The notes under the pieces are model-generated. The model was given only the letters and a program-made list of their open reading frames with translations, was not told the DNA's origin and did not search any database. A DNA stretch of 64,000 bases from Salegentibacter sediminis (GTDB lineage Bacteria > Bacteroidota > Bacteroidia > Flavobacteriales > Flavobacteriaceae), in assembly GCF_002078605.1 (NCBI RefSeq), contig NZ_MSJR01000009.1, forward strand, positions 1 to 64,000, read 5' to 3'. The position numbers and the translations under genes were made by a program. This document shows positions 18,861 to 26,265 of this stretch, piece by piece. Within the stretch, counting starts at the first letter, position 1, and each line of letters opens with the position of its first letter.

Positions 18861-20225
18861 ATGCATACCATAGATATGGATCTGGTAGAAATGACCCTGG
18901 ATGTCATGAAGTATACCATAGACCGTATCTCTAATGTGACCCCCGAAATGGGAGCGCCTAAAAAAGAAGAAGATTTATTCCGGATTGTCGGGGAAACGAT
19001 CACTCCTGAAGGGATTGGTGGCGAGACCGCCTTTCAGTTATTCCGGGATGTGCTGGTGAAGGCCACGGTGCCTATAGACCATCCACGACATCTGGCCTTT
19101 GTGCCTGCTGCTCCTACAAGGGCGGCTATCATGTTCGATTTAGTGACTTCGGCATCCAGTATTCATGGAGCTTACTGGATGGAAGGAGCCGGCGGAATTT
19201 ACTGTGAAAACCAGGCCATGAAATGGTTGGTTTCCCTAACCGGCCTTCCCCAGGATTCCTTCGGGGTCTTTACCAGTGGAGGTACAGCGGCTAACCTATC
19301 TGCCCTGGTTACTGCCCGGGAGGAATGGCGTGCCAGAGATGCTGAAAATGAAAATCTTAAAGCTTTGATTATCACCTCTGGTGGGGCCCATAGTTCGATT
19401 AAAGCTATGGCAAAAGTAATGGATGCTGAGGTGGTACTTGCCGATTGTGGGGATGAACACCTTACCGGAGCGGAACTGCAGGAAGCTGTTAATAATCTTA
19501 GTAAGCAAGACCGAAAACGACTCTTTGCGGTGGTAGCCACCGGAGGAACAACCAATGCCGGAATTATAGATGAGCTGGATACCATTGCCGATGTTTGTGA
19601 AAAAGAAAGAATATGGCTGCACGTAGACTGCGCTTATGGTGGGGGAGCCCTGGCTGCCCTATCGGTTAGGGATTTGTTTAAAGGAATAGAACGATCTGAT
19701 AGTATCACCATAGATCCTCATAAATGGCTTTTTTCCCCATACGATTGTGGGGCGGTGATCTATAAGGATATGGAATTGGCAAAAAATGCCCATTCCCAAA
19801 AAGGGGCCTATCTTGAGATCTTTAAAGATGAAGGCGCCCGTGGTTTTAATCCGGCCGATTACCAGATCCAACTCACCAGACGAGTTAGGGGAATGCCCCT
19901 TTGGTTTTCCCTGGCTATGCACGGAACCAATAAATACCGCCAGGCGATAGAACGCGGAATAGAACTTGCCAAGATTGCCGAAAAGAAAGTAAAGGAAGAT
20001 GAGCATTTTGAACTGGTAAGGCCTTCGAGTCTTTCGGTGGTGTTATTCAAAAGAAAAGGCTGGACTCCCGAAATGTACCGGGATTGGACCTATAAAAATC
20101 ACAGGGAAGGCTTTGCCCTGGTAACTCCTACCATCTGGAACGGGGAAACCGTGGTGCGTTTCTGCTTTATAAACCCCGATACCACAGAAAAAGATATCGA
20201 TATGATCCTGGATACTTTGAAATAA
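18861..20225 (+). CDS. Group II PLP-dependent amino-acid decarboxylase
   Basis: 454 residues of the aromatic-amino-acid/glutamate decarboxylase fold. The PLP lysine is in SITIDPHKWLFSPYDCG, and the cofactor-binding TSGGTAANLSALVTAR and HVDCAYGGGALA are present. Substrate cannot be told from sequence: relatives act on tyrosine, DOPA, tryptophan, glutamate or aspartate. The start MHTIDMDLVEM was chosen because the earlier ATG overlaps the end of bshC. The 4-bp gap suggests cotranscription with bshC, though no metabolic link is known. Confidence 0.88.
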   Translation: MHTIDMDLVEMTLDVMKYTIDRISNVTPEMGAPKKEEDLFRIVGETITPEGIGGETAFQLFRDVLVKATVPIDHPRHLAFVPAAPTRAAIMFDLVTSASSIHGAYWMEGAGGIYCENQAMKWLVSLTGLPQDSFGVFTSGGTAANLSALVTAREEWRARDAENENLKALIITSGGAHSSIKAMAKVMDAEVVLADCGDEHLTGAELQEAVNNLSKQDRKRLFAVVATGGTTNAGIIDELDTIADVCEKERIWLHVDCAYGGGALAALSVRDLFKGIERSDSITIDPHKWLFSPYDCGAVIYKDMELAKNAHSQKGAYLEIFKDEGARGFNPADYQIQLTRRVRGMPLWFSLAMHGTNKYRQAIERGIELAKIAEKKVKEDEHFELVRPSSLSVVLFKRKGWTPEMYRDWTYKNHREGFALVTPTIWNGETVVRFCFINPDTTEKDIDMILDTLK

Positions 20226-20233
20226 AAAAAGGG

Positions 20234-20261
20234 CTCATAGTTTTTTAAAAGGCTGTGAGCT
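20234..20261 (-). terminator. Terminator between convergent genes
   Basis: GCTCATAG at 20234-20241 pairs with CTGTGAGC at 20254-20261 (one G-T pair); on the minus strand a CCTTTTTTTATTT tract follows, so it ends the SIMPL gene transcript. Confidence 0.6.
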
Positions 20262-20263
20262 CC

Positions 20264-20989
20264 TTATTCTATCTCATAATCTAAGCGCATAGTAATCGAT
20301 GCGGTTTTTCTTTTATCGGCGGTATTGTAAACGCCACTCCAGCTGAAATCTTCTCCACTGTTTTGGCCGGTGATTTGGAACACCCCCATATTGGCATTTT
20401 TTAGTTCGCCTAAACTTCCGCCGCTGTTTTGGGCGATTCTTTCAGCTCTTAACCGGGCATCTTCAGTAGCCTTGGAGATCATTTCCAGTTTAAGATCGGC
20501 GATTTTGGTATAATAGTACCTTGGTGGTGTGGAGTTGAATTGTACGCCCTTGTTTAGTAACTCGGTGATCTCACGGGAAACTTCTTCCACCATTTCCACT
20601 TCTGTAGCTTCTATCTTTACGTTTTGTGTAAGCAGATAGCCCTGGAAAATACTCCCCACATAATTTCCGTTTTGATATTGATTTTCCCGCTGTTCTGAGG
20701 TCTGAACCGAGGTGAAGATAATATTCTCCTCTTTTATCCCTTTATCTATCAGGTAATCTTTTACGGTCTCTTTATCGCTGTTAAGGTCATTGTAGGCCTG
20801 TTCCAGGTTTGGGTTCATCCGGCTAAAACTGCCTTCCCAAACGATAAGATCTGAGGTGAAATTCTCGCTTCCGGAGCCCGTTACCGAGATAACCCCATCA
20901 GGATTGGCCCGGCTCACGTAAGATTCACCTAAAAACCAGGCTGCAACTACAATTGCGATGGCGAAAATAATAGCACTTATATATTTCAT
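20264..20989 (-). CDS. SIMPL domain (DUF541) membrane-anchored protein
   Basis: 241 residues: an N-terminal membrane anchor (YISAIIFAIAIVVAAWFLG) and one extracytoplasmic SIMPL domain with the typical opening ISVTGSGSENFTSDLIVW and the closing pattern KRKTASITMRLDYEI. Family members form oligomeric periplasmic particles and include the outer-membrane-stress protein BP26; enzymatic role is not known. It is the last chromosomal gene before the island. Its start faces away from the displaced guaA promoter at 21044-21070, so before integration this gene and guaA were divergent neighbours. Confidence 0.85.
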   Translation of the reverse strand: MKYISAIIFAIAIVVAAWFLGESYVSRANPDGVISVTGSGSENFTSDLIVWEGSFSRMNPNLEQAYNDLNSDKETVKDYLIDKGIKEENIIFTSVQTSEQRENQYQNGNYVGSIFQGYLLTQNVKIEATEVEMVEEVSREITELLNKGVQFNSTPPRYYYTKIADLKLEMISKATEDARLRAERIAQNSGGSLGELKNANMGVFQITGQNSGEDFSWSGVYNTADKRKTASITMRLDYEIE

Positions 20990-21062
20990 TTCTAATAATA
21001 AGTTGTTAAGAATAAAGATAGAAAATAAAGTCGCTGGTTATTTTATTTTTGCCTCAAATTAT

Positions 21063-21077
21063 TACTTTTGCCTATGC
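21063..21077 (+). other. attL-like junction with the stranded guaA promoter
   Basis: TACTTTTG at 21063-21070 is a perfect -7 box and is followed by CCTATGC. The run GCCTATGC at 21070-21077 is repeated at 32583-32590, where its ATG is the guaA start codon. A second box TATTTTTG lies at 21044-21051. The sequence TTACTTTTGC also fits the core preferred by CTnDOT-type integrases (TAnnTTTGC). Read as the left end of the island: the native guaA promoter now fires into the element. Confidence 0.6.
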
Positions 21078-21137
21078 TAAAAAATAAAGCTTTTAAATCC
21101 CTATAAATAGGAGGTTTTACCTTTATTAATTGGTTAT

Positions 21138-21146
21138 TGTACAACA
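21138..21146 (+). repeat. Left arm-type repeat TGTACAACA
   Basis: TGTACAACA occurs 61 bp inside the left junction and again at 32472-32480 and 32492-32500, plus an inverted near-copy TGTTGTATA at 32522-32530 that is 52 bp inside the right junction. Similarity at the left copy and the 32492 copy extends into TATGTRTAA. These fit arm-type integrase binding sites; an alternative is that they are the true crossover sites. Confidence 0.5.
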
Positions 21147-21358
21147 TATGTATAACAATATTTTAGTTTTTTTACTTATTCTAAGATTAAAACGACTCTA
21201 AAAAGAGTTTCCTGAGGTGAAAAAAGAAAGGAATTTGATTTTAAAGCATACTCATAGCAGCCTTTAGAGTAATAAAATAGGTTAATTTTTAAACTACTGA
21301 TAATCAAGCACTTGGTTAATTGGTCGAAAAAAAGCACTTTCCCCTATAATAGTATATT

Positions 21359-21942
21359 AAGACCGTTCTGCCGCTTTTTAGAAATAACTCTTTTCAACCT
21401 AAAAAACCATCCTGTAAGGAGATAGGCAATACCTTTTCTTTATATAGGTGTGGAATCTGGTTATTTGTGTTTCTTATTCCTTGTTGCGAAAATTCATTTT
21501 CTCCTTGAATTGGTTTAGGGGTACTTTTCGCATAAAAACTATCAAACACATTAGAGTTCAGTCTTTTTAAATTAAAACAAGAAAGGTAGAGCAATTCTAA
21601 TAGTACATTAGAACCCCTTAGTATAAAGTAAATGGCTTTAAGTTGGTATAAAGTCCTAAATTGAGTTTAGGGTTTCCTAAAGTACTATTAAGTCAGTTAT
21701 TAAACATTGAGTATAGGTTCTGATTTTAGTAGTATAGGTATTAGCCCATTTACATCATACCGTTTAACCTGAATATAGTGGGTTAATCTACTGAGGTAAG
21801 AGGGTTAACTACTGTCCTGAGATGCTCTGTAAGAGACTTTCTTAGTGATGAGGTGTAAGTTGTCATTAGGCATAAGAAAAACCCCCTACAACGTGTGTAA
21901 GGGGTTGAATTATCTTTATATAAAAATAGGCAGAACGGTCTT
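21359..21942. repeat. Inverted repeat pair enclosing about 560 bp
   Basis: AAGACCGTTCTGCC at 21359-21372 is present in perfect inverted form at 21929-21942, and similarity continues outward through a TA-TATA stretch for about 22 bp in all. The right arm overlaps the stop codon of the gene at 21941-22702. Between the arms I see no convincing gene; a 66-codon frame on the minus strand at 21394-21594 has no recognisable features. Could be a decayed insertion unit or the copied 3' end of the neighbouring gene. Confidence 0.5.
21878..21906 (-). terminator. Terminator after the HTH-ended protein gene
   Basis: On the minus strand AACCCC and GGGGTT pair around TTACACACGTTGTAG and are followed by TTTTTC; about 35 bp after the stop at 21941. 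Confidence 0.75.
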
Positions 21943-22702
21943 ATATAGTAAGAGCTAATTTTTCTTTAGCATCCTTCCAGTAAGTTCTTACCGTTCTTTC
22001 ACTTACACCTAATTTCTTAGCTACATTCTTCTGAGTTGGCTTTTCTTCAGAATCCCAATTAACTATAGTGAAGTGAATTTCCTCTATTCTATTATTGCTT
22101 TTCTCTTTTCCTTGAACCTTATTAGCTAAGTCTCTTTTTTCTTGCTCAGTTAGTTCATAGTCAGGATTAAAAATAACCTTAGACTGTTTTTTAATGTTTC
22201 CTTTATAGGGTTTACTCATTATTTGTCCTGCTGCTTTTTTTATCCTTTCTATATTCTCTTCAGTAAATTTTATATTCCCTTCAATAAGGCTTTCATTATT
22301 ACCTAATTTCTTTACGTGTTGAATGAGGTTTTTAGTCTTAGGAATTTGACAGAATTCTACGAAAATATGATATAAACAATTATATAACTGTTCCTGAGTT
22401 AAATGAGGGTTGCATAACATTATTTTATAGCCTATTATTTTCAATTTAGTACCCATTTTAAAGAAAGGTAGGTCATATAGTAAATGGTCGAATCTGATAT
22501 ATTCAGCATCTTTCAGAAATATAGCAGCATCACCATTAAATAGGTGGTAGTTCTCTTCTTGCAGTAGCTTAGTATTATCTAACTGCATGTTATGTGGAAA
22601 GGGTTTAAGAGTGTTTCTCTTTTTCGGTTTAAGTTGGTATTCAGTCTGGAAATTACAACCTTCGAAAGGTTCAATAATTAGTGTTTTTTCTTCTTTTTTC
22701 AT
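21941..22702 (-). CDS. Island protein with C-terminal helix-turn-helix
   Basis: 253 residues, not recognised as a family. The last 35 residues form a clear HTH of the resolvase/sigma-like type: PTQKNVAKKLGVSERTVRTYWKDAKEKL. The middle part (residues about 70-140) is hydrophobic and aromatic, FDHLLYDLPFFKMGTKLKIIGYKIM, suggesting a globular core rather than membrane spans. It is the last gene of the minus-strand series that starts at the promoter near 25400 and it has its own terminator. A DNA-binding role, for example replication initiation or regulation of the element, is inferred from the HTH only. Confidence 0.75.
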   Translation of the reverse strand: MKKEEKTLIIEPFEGCNFQTEYQLKPKKRNTLKPFPHNMQLDNTKLLQEENYHLFNGDAAIFLKDAEYIRFDHLLYDLPFFKMGTKLKIIGYKIMLCNPHLTQEQLYNCLYHIFVEFCQIPKTKNLIQHVKKLGNNESLIEGNIKFTEENIERIKKAAGQIMSKPYKGNIKKQSKVIFNPDYELTEQEKRDLANKVQGKEKSNNRIEEIHFTIVNWDSEEKPTQKNVAKKLGVSERTVRTYWKDAKEKLALTI

Positions 22703-22837
22703 CTTTTTTAATTAATAATTTCTTCGAGATTCTGAGGTTTTACCCTCTCGATAGGCTCTCTTAGGCTCTATCTAATTCTGAATTGACTTCTACATAATTT
22801 TCTATTTTATCTTATTTATAATTTCATTCTTTAAAAG

Positions 22838-22868
22838 TAGTAATGCCCTTTTTAGGGCATCATTACTC
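22838..22868. terminator. Hairpin between recombinase and HTH gene
   Basis: AGTAATG-CCCT, T-rich loop, AGGG-CAT(CA)TTACT. Lies about 70 bp after the recombinase stop on the minus strand; no long T run, so it may instead be an attenuator or processing site. Confidence 0.45.
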
Positions 22869-22908
22869 AATAATTTAATATGTTACTTGCTTCTATGGTT
22901 TACAACCT

Positions 22909-22940
22909 TTCAGAGTTTCACATCCTAAAGGATGCTTACT
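22909..22940. repeat. Copy 1 of a three-copy island repeat
   Basis: CAGAGTTTCACATCC-TAAA-GGATGCTTACTCT, directly after the small recombinase stop codon. Related copies lie at 23624-23653 (same orientation, on the other side of the recombinase gene) and 25666-25696 (opposite orientation). Each has a CATYC/GRATG-type hairpin core. Confidence 0.6.
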
Positions 22941-23546
22941 CTAATCGTAATGCCTTGCAAGTCTCTCTAAGGCTTCTGACTGGTCTAACTTAAGGTAGTG
23001 CTCAGTCTGCTTCATTCTATCATGTCCTAATAGAAATTGAACCTCTCTAAGGTCTTTAGTCTTACTATATAAGTTAGCTCCTGCTGTACGTCTTAATGAG
23101 TGTGCTCCTGCTGTCTTAACCTTCTTACCTAACTCTCCTTGGTCATTAGCAAGGTTTAACCTCTTGTGAGTCCATTGCCTTGTATAAACCTTGTTAGTCT
23201 TATAATTAAAGAAAATAAGGTCATTAACAGTACCATGAGCTAACATACAGTAGTTATAGTAGGTCTCTATTAGCCTGTGAGTATTAGAAGAGAGTATTTT
23301 AGTCTCTAATCTTTTTTTCTTAGCTACATAGCCTGTAATGAAAGGCTTTCCATATTCATTATCTGTATTAATGTCTGAATGCTTCAGCTTTAATAAGTCA
23401 GATACTCTAAACCCTGTATCAATTCCTATAAGGATTAGTAGAGCTTCTACCTTCTTATCCTGCTCATAGGAATTCCCTTTTTCATGGAATAGGTCTATAG
23501 CATATTGTTTAGCCTGAGTGTAATTAAAAGCTGTGGTAGTATTCAT
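22941..23546 (-). CDS. Compact tyrosine recombinase
   Basis: 201 residues containing only the catalytic domain of the phage-integrase family. The active-site set is complete: R47 in DTGFRVSDLL, H149-xx-R152 in HSLRRTAG, H175 in LLGHDRM and the nucleophile Y184 in EHYLKL. The N-terminal SAM-like DNA-binding domain and arm-binding domain are missing, as in small XerC/XerD-like invertases and resolvases. Flanked at both ends by copies of a 30-bp hairpin repeat, which may be its substrate sites. Likely resolves dimers or inverts DNA within the element; the large integrase at 30939-32444 is the better candidate for integration. Confidence 0.85.
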   Translation of the reverse strand: MNTTTAFNYTQAKQYAIDLFHEKGNSYEQDKKVEALLILIGIDTGFRVSDLLKLKHSDINTDNEYGKPFITGYVAKKKRLETKILSSNTHRLIETYYNYCMLAHGTVNDLIFFNYKTNKVYTRQWTHKRLNLANDQGELGKKVKTAGAHSLRRTAGANLYSKTKDLREVQFLLGHDRMKQTEHYLKLDQSEALERLARHYD

Positions 23547-23600
23547 AATGTTTGATTGTTTGATTGATTAATATTCTATTCAGTTGTTGTGCTATACCAT

Positions 23601-23620
23601 AAATGACTAATTAGTCATTT
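23601..23620. promoter_or_regulatory. Perfect 20-bp palindrome upstream of the recombinase
   Basis: AAATGACTAA followed by its complement TTAGTCATTT, 55 bp before the recombinase start and overlapping the end of the small ORF. Candidate operator or hairpin; a degenerate version accompanies the repeat copy near 25691-25710. Confidence 0.5.
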
Positions 23621-23726
23621 ACTCAGAGTCACATTCTAAAGAATGCTTACTCTTTTCTTTTAATGAGTTGGTAAGTGCTCTTACATCCTGAATTAATTCT
23701 TCTATTTCTTCTATTTCTGTATTCAT
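23619..23726 (-). CDS. Candidate 35-residue acidic peptide
   Basis: A short frame starting MNTEIEEIEELIQDVRALT, strongly acidic and helical with regular hydrophobic spacing, ending SKHSLECDSE. It lies downstream of a good promoter (23822-23829) and a structured leader, and 72 bp before the small recombinase gene on the same strand. Its C-terminal codons are made from the repeat copy at 23624-23653. It resembles small regulatory or anti-repressor peptides in size only. Coding status rests on the promoter, the start and the composition; no family is recognised. Confidence 0.4.
   Translation of the reverse strand: MNTEIEEIEELIQDVRALTNSLKEKSKHSLECDSE
23624..23653. repeat. Copy 2 of the three-copy island repeat
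   Basis: CAGAGTCACATTC-TAAA-GAATGCTTACTCT. Differs from copy 1 mainly by matched changes in the stem (ATCC/GGAT to ATTC/GAAT), so pairing is kept. Confidence 0.6.
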
Positions 23727-23760
23727 GTTTTCTCTCTTTTTAAGTTTCTTCTTATTAATG

Positions 23761-23820
23761 GTAAGTAGTGGGAGGTAGCTGAAGGATAAAGAAGAGTAAA
23801 CCCAAACCTCCCAAACTTAC
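23761..23820 (-). ncRNA. Structured 5' leader hairpin
   Basis: GTAAGT at 23761-23766 pairs with ACTTAC at 23815-23820, and GGGAGGT at 23770-23776 pairs with ACCTCCC at 23806-23812. It begins just after the -7 box at 23822-23829, so the transcript would start in this hairpin. The phrase AAACCTCCC recurs at about 24693 upstream of the recombinase-side genes. Could be a leader attenuator or a separate small RNA. Confidence 0.45.
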
Positions 23821-23821
23821 A

Positions 23822-23866
23822 CAAATATACAATTAATCTGTTTACCTTACAACTAAATAAACTATC
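23822..23866 (-). promoter_or_regulatory. Island promoter P2 (shared architecture)
   Basis: Minus-strand -7 box TATATTTG (plus CAAATATA at 23822-23829), then 22 bp, then the element GATAGTTTATTTAGT (23852-23866). Same spacing and same element as the promoters at 25391-25435 and 29413-29457. Confidence 0.65.
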
Positions 23867-23968
23867 ATTAAGTAAACACTTATAACACTCTTCTTTATAA
23901 ATTATTGGTTTACAGTTACTTAGTTATTTTATAGTGTTTACATAATATGGTATTATGTCTACACTTTC

Positions 23969-24622
23969 TTATTCTTGTTCTTTCTGCTTAGGTATTATAG
24001 CTTCTAACATTGCCTGTGTATGTTTAGGGTGGTTAATCTTATGTAAGAAAGGTATAGAAGGGTTAGGAATTAAATTATGTCCTTTATCCTGTGTATAGTA
24101 ACCATCTAATTTTAATACTCTGAATGCTTCAGCTATTCTTATTGAGGTCTGAGCATCTGTATTTAAAATACCTTCTGCTTGTGCTCTCTCTACTAACTTA
24201 ATAAGCTCCTGAGCTATTTCTAATGCAGTACTCTGGAAAGGGTTCGAAGTATATGTAGTGTGCTTCTCTTGTATAGCTACTGTATCTAATTTGAATTGCC
24301 CTTGTTCTAACTTGTAAGGGTATTTCTTCCATTCCTTAGACTTAGTTCTAAATTCAAGTGATATACTTTTCATATCTACTCCTAAAGCATCATTATTAAA
24401 TTCATCTGAAGCATTAGGGAACTGATAAAAATCTTTAATCCATTCTTTTAAAAATACTTCTGCATTATCTTTCATCTGTACCTTTTCTTCTGGTGTGAAA
24501 GGGGTTTTTACTTCTGTCTCTACTCTTGAGATAAAAGAGTTTAAAATTTCCTCTTGTTTAGCTCCTTGAGCATTGTCTCCATTTATAGAGAATTGGTCTA
24601 CGTGTAATACATCTTTTTTCAT
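23969..24622 (-). CDS. Island protein of unknown function, 217 residues
   Basis: Not recognised. Soluble, charged, with no signal peptide or membrane span. Residues 28-75 are helical and acidic (RVETEVKTPFTPEEKVQMKDNAEVF) and a proline-asparagine loop near 185 (GHNLIPNPSIPFLHKINHPKHTQ) precedes the end. It follows the 200-residue protein gene with a 140-bp gap on the same strand and probably belongs to the unit transcribed from the promoter at 25391-25435. Position opposite the repressor-like regulator suggests an early or replication-type gene; that is inference. Confidence 0.7.
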   Translation of the reverse strand: MKKDVLHVDQFSINGDNAQGAKQEEILNSFISRVETEVKTPFTPEEKVQMKDNAEVFLKEWIKDFYQFPNASDEFNNDALGVDMKSISLEFRTKSKEWKKYPYKLEQGQFKLDTVAIQEKHTTYTSNPFQSTALEIAQELIKLVERAQAEGILNTDAQTSIRIAEAFRVLKLDGYYTQDKGHNLIPNPSIPFLHKINHPKHTQAMLEAIIPKQKEQE

Positions 24623-24762
24623 TTTTCTTCTTTTTTTAGTTATTTACTTTTTAATAAAAGGGAATTTTTCTGTAGGTATGTAGGCAGCTTAAACCTCCCT
24701 AAAGACTTGATATTCTGTGGAATACACCCCCTTTTTGATTTATTTACTTTTTAATTATTTGC

Positions 24763-25365
24763 TTAAACTTTAAATTTTCTGTTTTCAATTATTCCTGAAA
24801 AAATTCCTTTATAACTAATGTCTTTTAGAGGGAATTCATAGGATTCTAAGTGAGGTTGGTAGTAGTTCTCTAATCTATCTTTCTTTATTAATCCCTGTAG
24901 GATGTAAGAGAAAGCTTCTATATTGATTCTTATAAGCCTTAGGGAGCTATCTAATCTTTCATTAATTTGTATGTAGTAAATAGGCTTTAGGTTGTTGGTG
25001 TGGTTCTGAGTCCACTTGTGAACCTCTGAGAAAGGGTCTGAGATATGCCTGTTTAAAGTGAAGGAGTTATAATCTGAGCTTCTAAACCTGAGAGATACAC
25101 CATATACAGAACCCTCTATAAGAGCTGTAGCATCTAAGCCAGTTAGTTTATCTAACATCCCTCTTGTAATTAGTTCTATATCCTGAGCCTGTAGAGTTTC
25201 TAAAAGGATAGGTTTATACTGAAGGAATTTCTCCTGCTCAATTTTAAAACCTTCTTTATACTCTAAGTTATTATGTCCTCTATTATTCATCTCTCTTCTT
25301 GTTTCTACTACTATATGTCTGTTTTTCGCTGAATTGGGTAAAATGTTTGCTTCAGGAATAGACAT
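24763..25365 (-). CDS. Island protein of unknown function, 200 residues
   Basis: Not recognised. Soluble, mixed alpha/beta appearance, no signal peptide. Notable stretches are SVYGVSLRFRSSDYNSFTL and KPIYYIQINERLDSSLRLIRIN. The start MSIPEANILPN fits a -7 box at 25391-25398 that would put transcription start about 20 bp upstream. It is the first gene of the leftward series of the island, divergent from the regulator at 26266 across about 900 bp of empty DNA. This is where a lytic-type or excision operon would sit in a phage-like switch. Confidence 0.7.
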   Translation of the reverse strand: MSIPEANILPNSAKNRHIVVETRREMNNRGHNNLEYKEGFKIEQEKFLQYKPILLETLQAQDIELITRGMLDKLTGLDATALIEGSVYGVSLRFRSSDYNSFTLNRHISDPFSEVHKWTQNHTNNLKPIYYIQINERLDSSLRLIRINIEAFSYILQGLIKKDRLENYYQPHLESYEFPLKDISYKGIFSGIIENRKFKV

Positions 25366-25390
25366 TTAGTAAATACCTTGTTTACTTATG

Positions 25391-25435
25391 CAAATATACG
25401 AATAGTTAAAGTATTGTTAAAATAGATAAACTATT
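25391..25435 (-). promoter_or_regulatory. Island promoter P1 (shared architecture)
   Basis: Perfect minus-strand -7 box TATATTTG (plus 25391-25398), 22 bp, then AATAGTTTATCTATT (25421-25435), itself an inverted repeat AATAG/CTATT. Drives the 200-residue protein gene starting at 25365. Confidence 0.7.
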
Positions 25436-26265
25436 CTTTAGTATTGAAATAATTTCGTATGAGAAAAAGGCTCTACCTTTCTTTTATTGGGCAGGGAAAT
25501 AGTACTAATCCCTGTACAGAAGAGGAGTCGAACAAGAGAAGACTTAAATACTGCTCCCTAAGAGCTTGTATCTAATGGAGGGTGTAAGTAGAGGTAGAGT
25601 AGTATTAAAACTGTGAGAGAGTGTGTGAGCTGTGTAGGATGCTGTTAAAACCTTCTAAAGGGAGTTCCTAAAGGATGTGAGACTCTGAGTAAAATGCCTT
25701 AGGTCATTTTATGGTGTACCTCTAATCTTTATAGAGTTGTACTTATTTAGGATGTAGAATGTGAGTAGTATTATCATGAGTGTAATTTTCTACATAGATA
25801 ATCCTTTCTGAGGGGAATATAAAAAATGTAAAATACTGTATAGTAGTTAATTGAGAGTTTATCTGAAGGAATAAGGGTAAAATATACATTTATTATTGAG
25901 TGGTTGTGAACTGTGGGAATAGTTGGAGAGTTGGTGTTAGGGGGGTTAAAATGTAGAATTGCCCCAATCCACGACCTTTATTTTCTTTTATAAGAAGGTA
26001 AGTCCTTTATTTACAAGGGTTTAAAAGATTATTAGATTATGTAAATAGTTGAGGGTTAGTGTTTTACTTGGATACTAATTAGAACCTCTAAGACCTGGTA
26101 TTGAACCTATAGGATACTTATTATGAACCTGTATGTACCTATACCTTTCTTTATACTCTATATAGGGATATTCTCTTTAGGTTAGTAGAAGTTCTTGCGG
26201 AATTTAATACTATTAATAAAATTCGTATTTTTTACCAGTCATAATTAATTTAAAATTGATATCAA
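25436..26265. other. Gene-free 0.8-kb region between divergent island genes
   Basis: No frame with coding character in either strand. It contains the third, inverted copy of the island repeat at 25666-25696, followed by a degenerate AAAATG/CATTTT palindrome at 25691-25710, and is rich in GAG/GTGAG words on the plus strand. Its size and place between a regulator and the first leftward gene suit an origin, a regulatory switch or a small RNA locus; nothing in the sequence settles which. Confidence 0.4.
25666..25696. repeat. Copy 3 (inverted) of the island repeat
   Basis: TCCTAAAGGATGTGAGACTC followed by TGAGTAAAATG; its complement matches copies 1 and 2 through ACTCAGAGT and the following hairpin. 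Confidence 0.5.

Noticed and set aside
21394-21594. 66-codon frame on the minus strand at the left end of the island
   Set aside because: No promoter, family resemblance or signal; sits between inverted repeats and looks like chance in AT-rich DNA.
25525-25545. Possible tRNA T-arm (GTTCGACTC on the minus strand)
   Set aside because: The bases next to the loop do not pair into a T-stem and no acceptor or anticodon arm is found.
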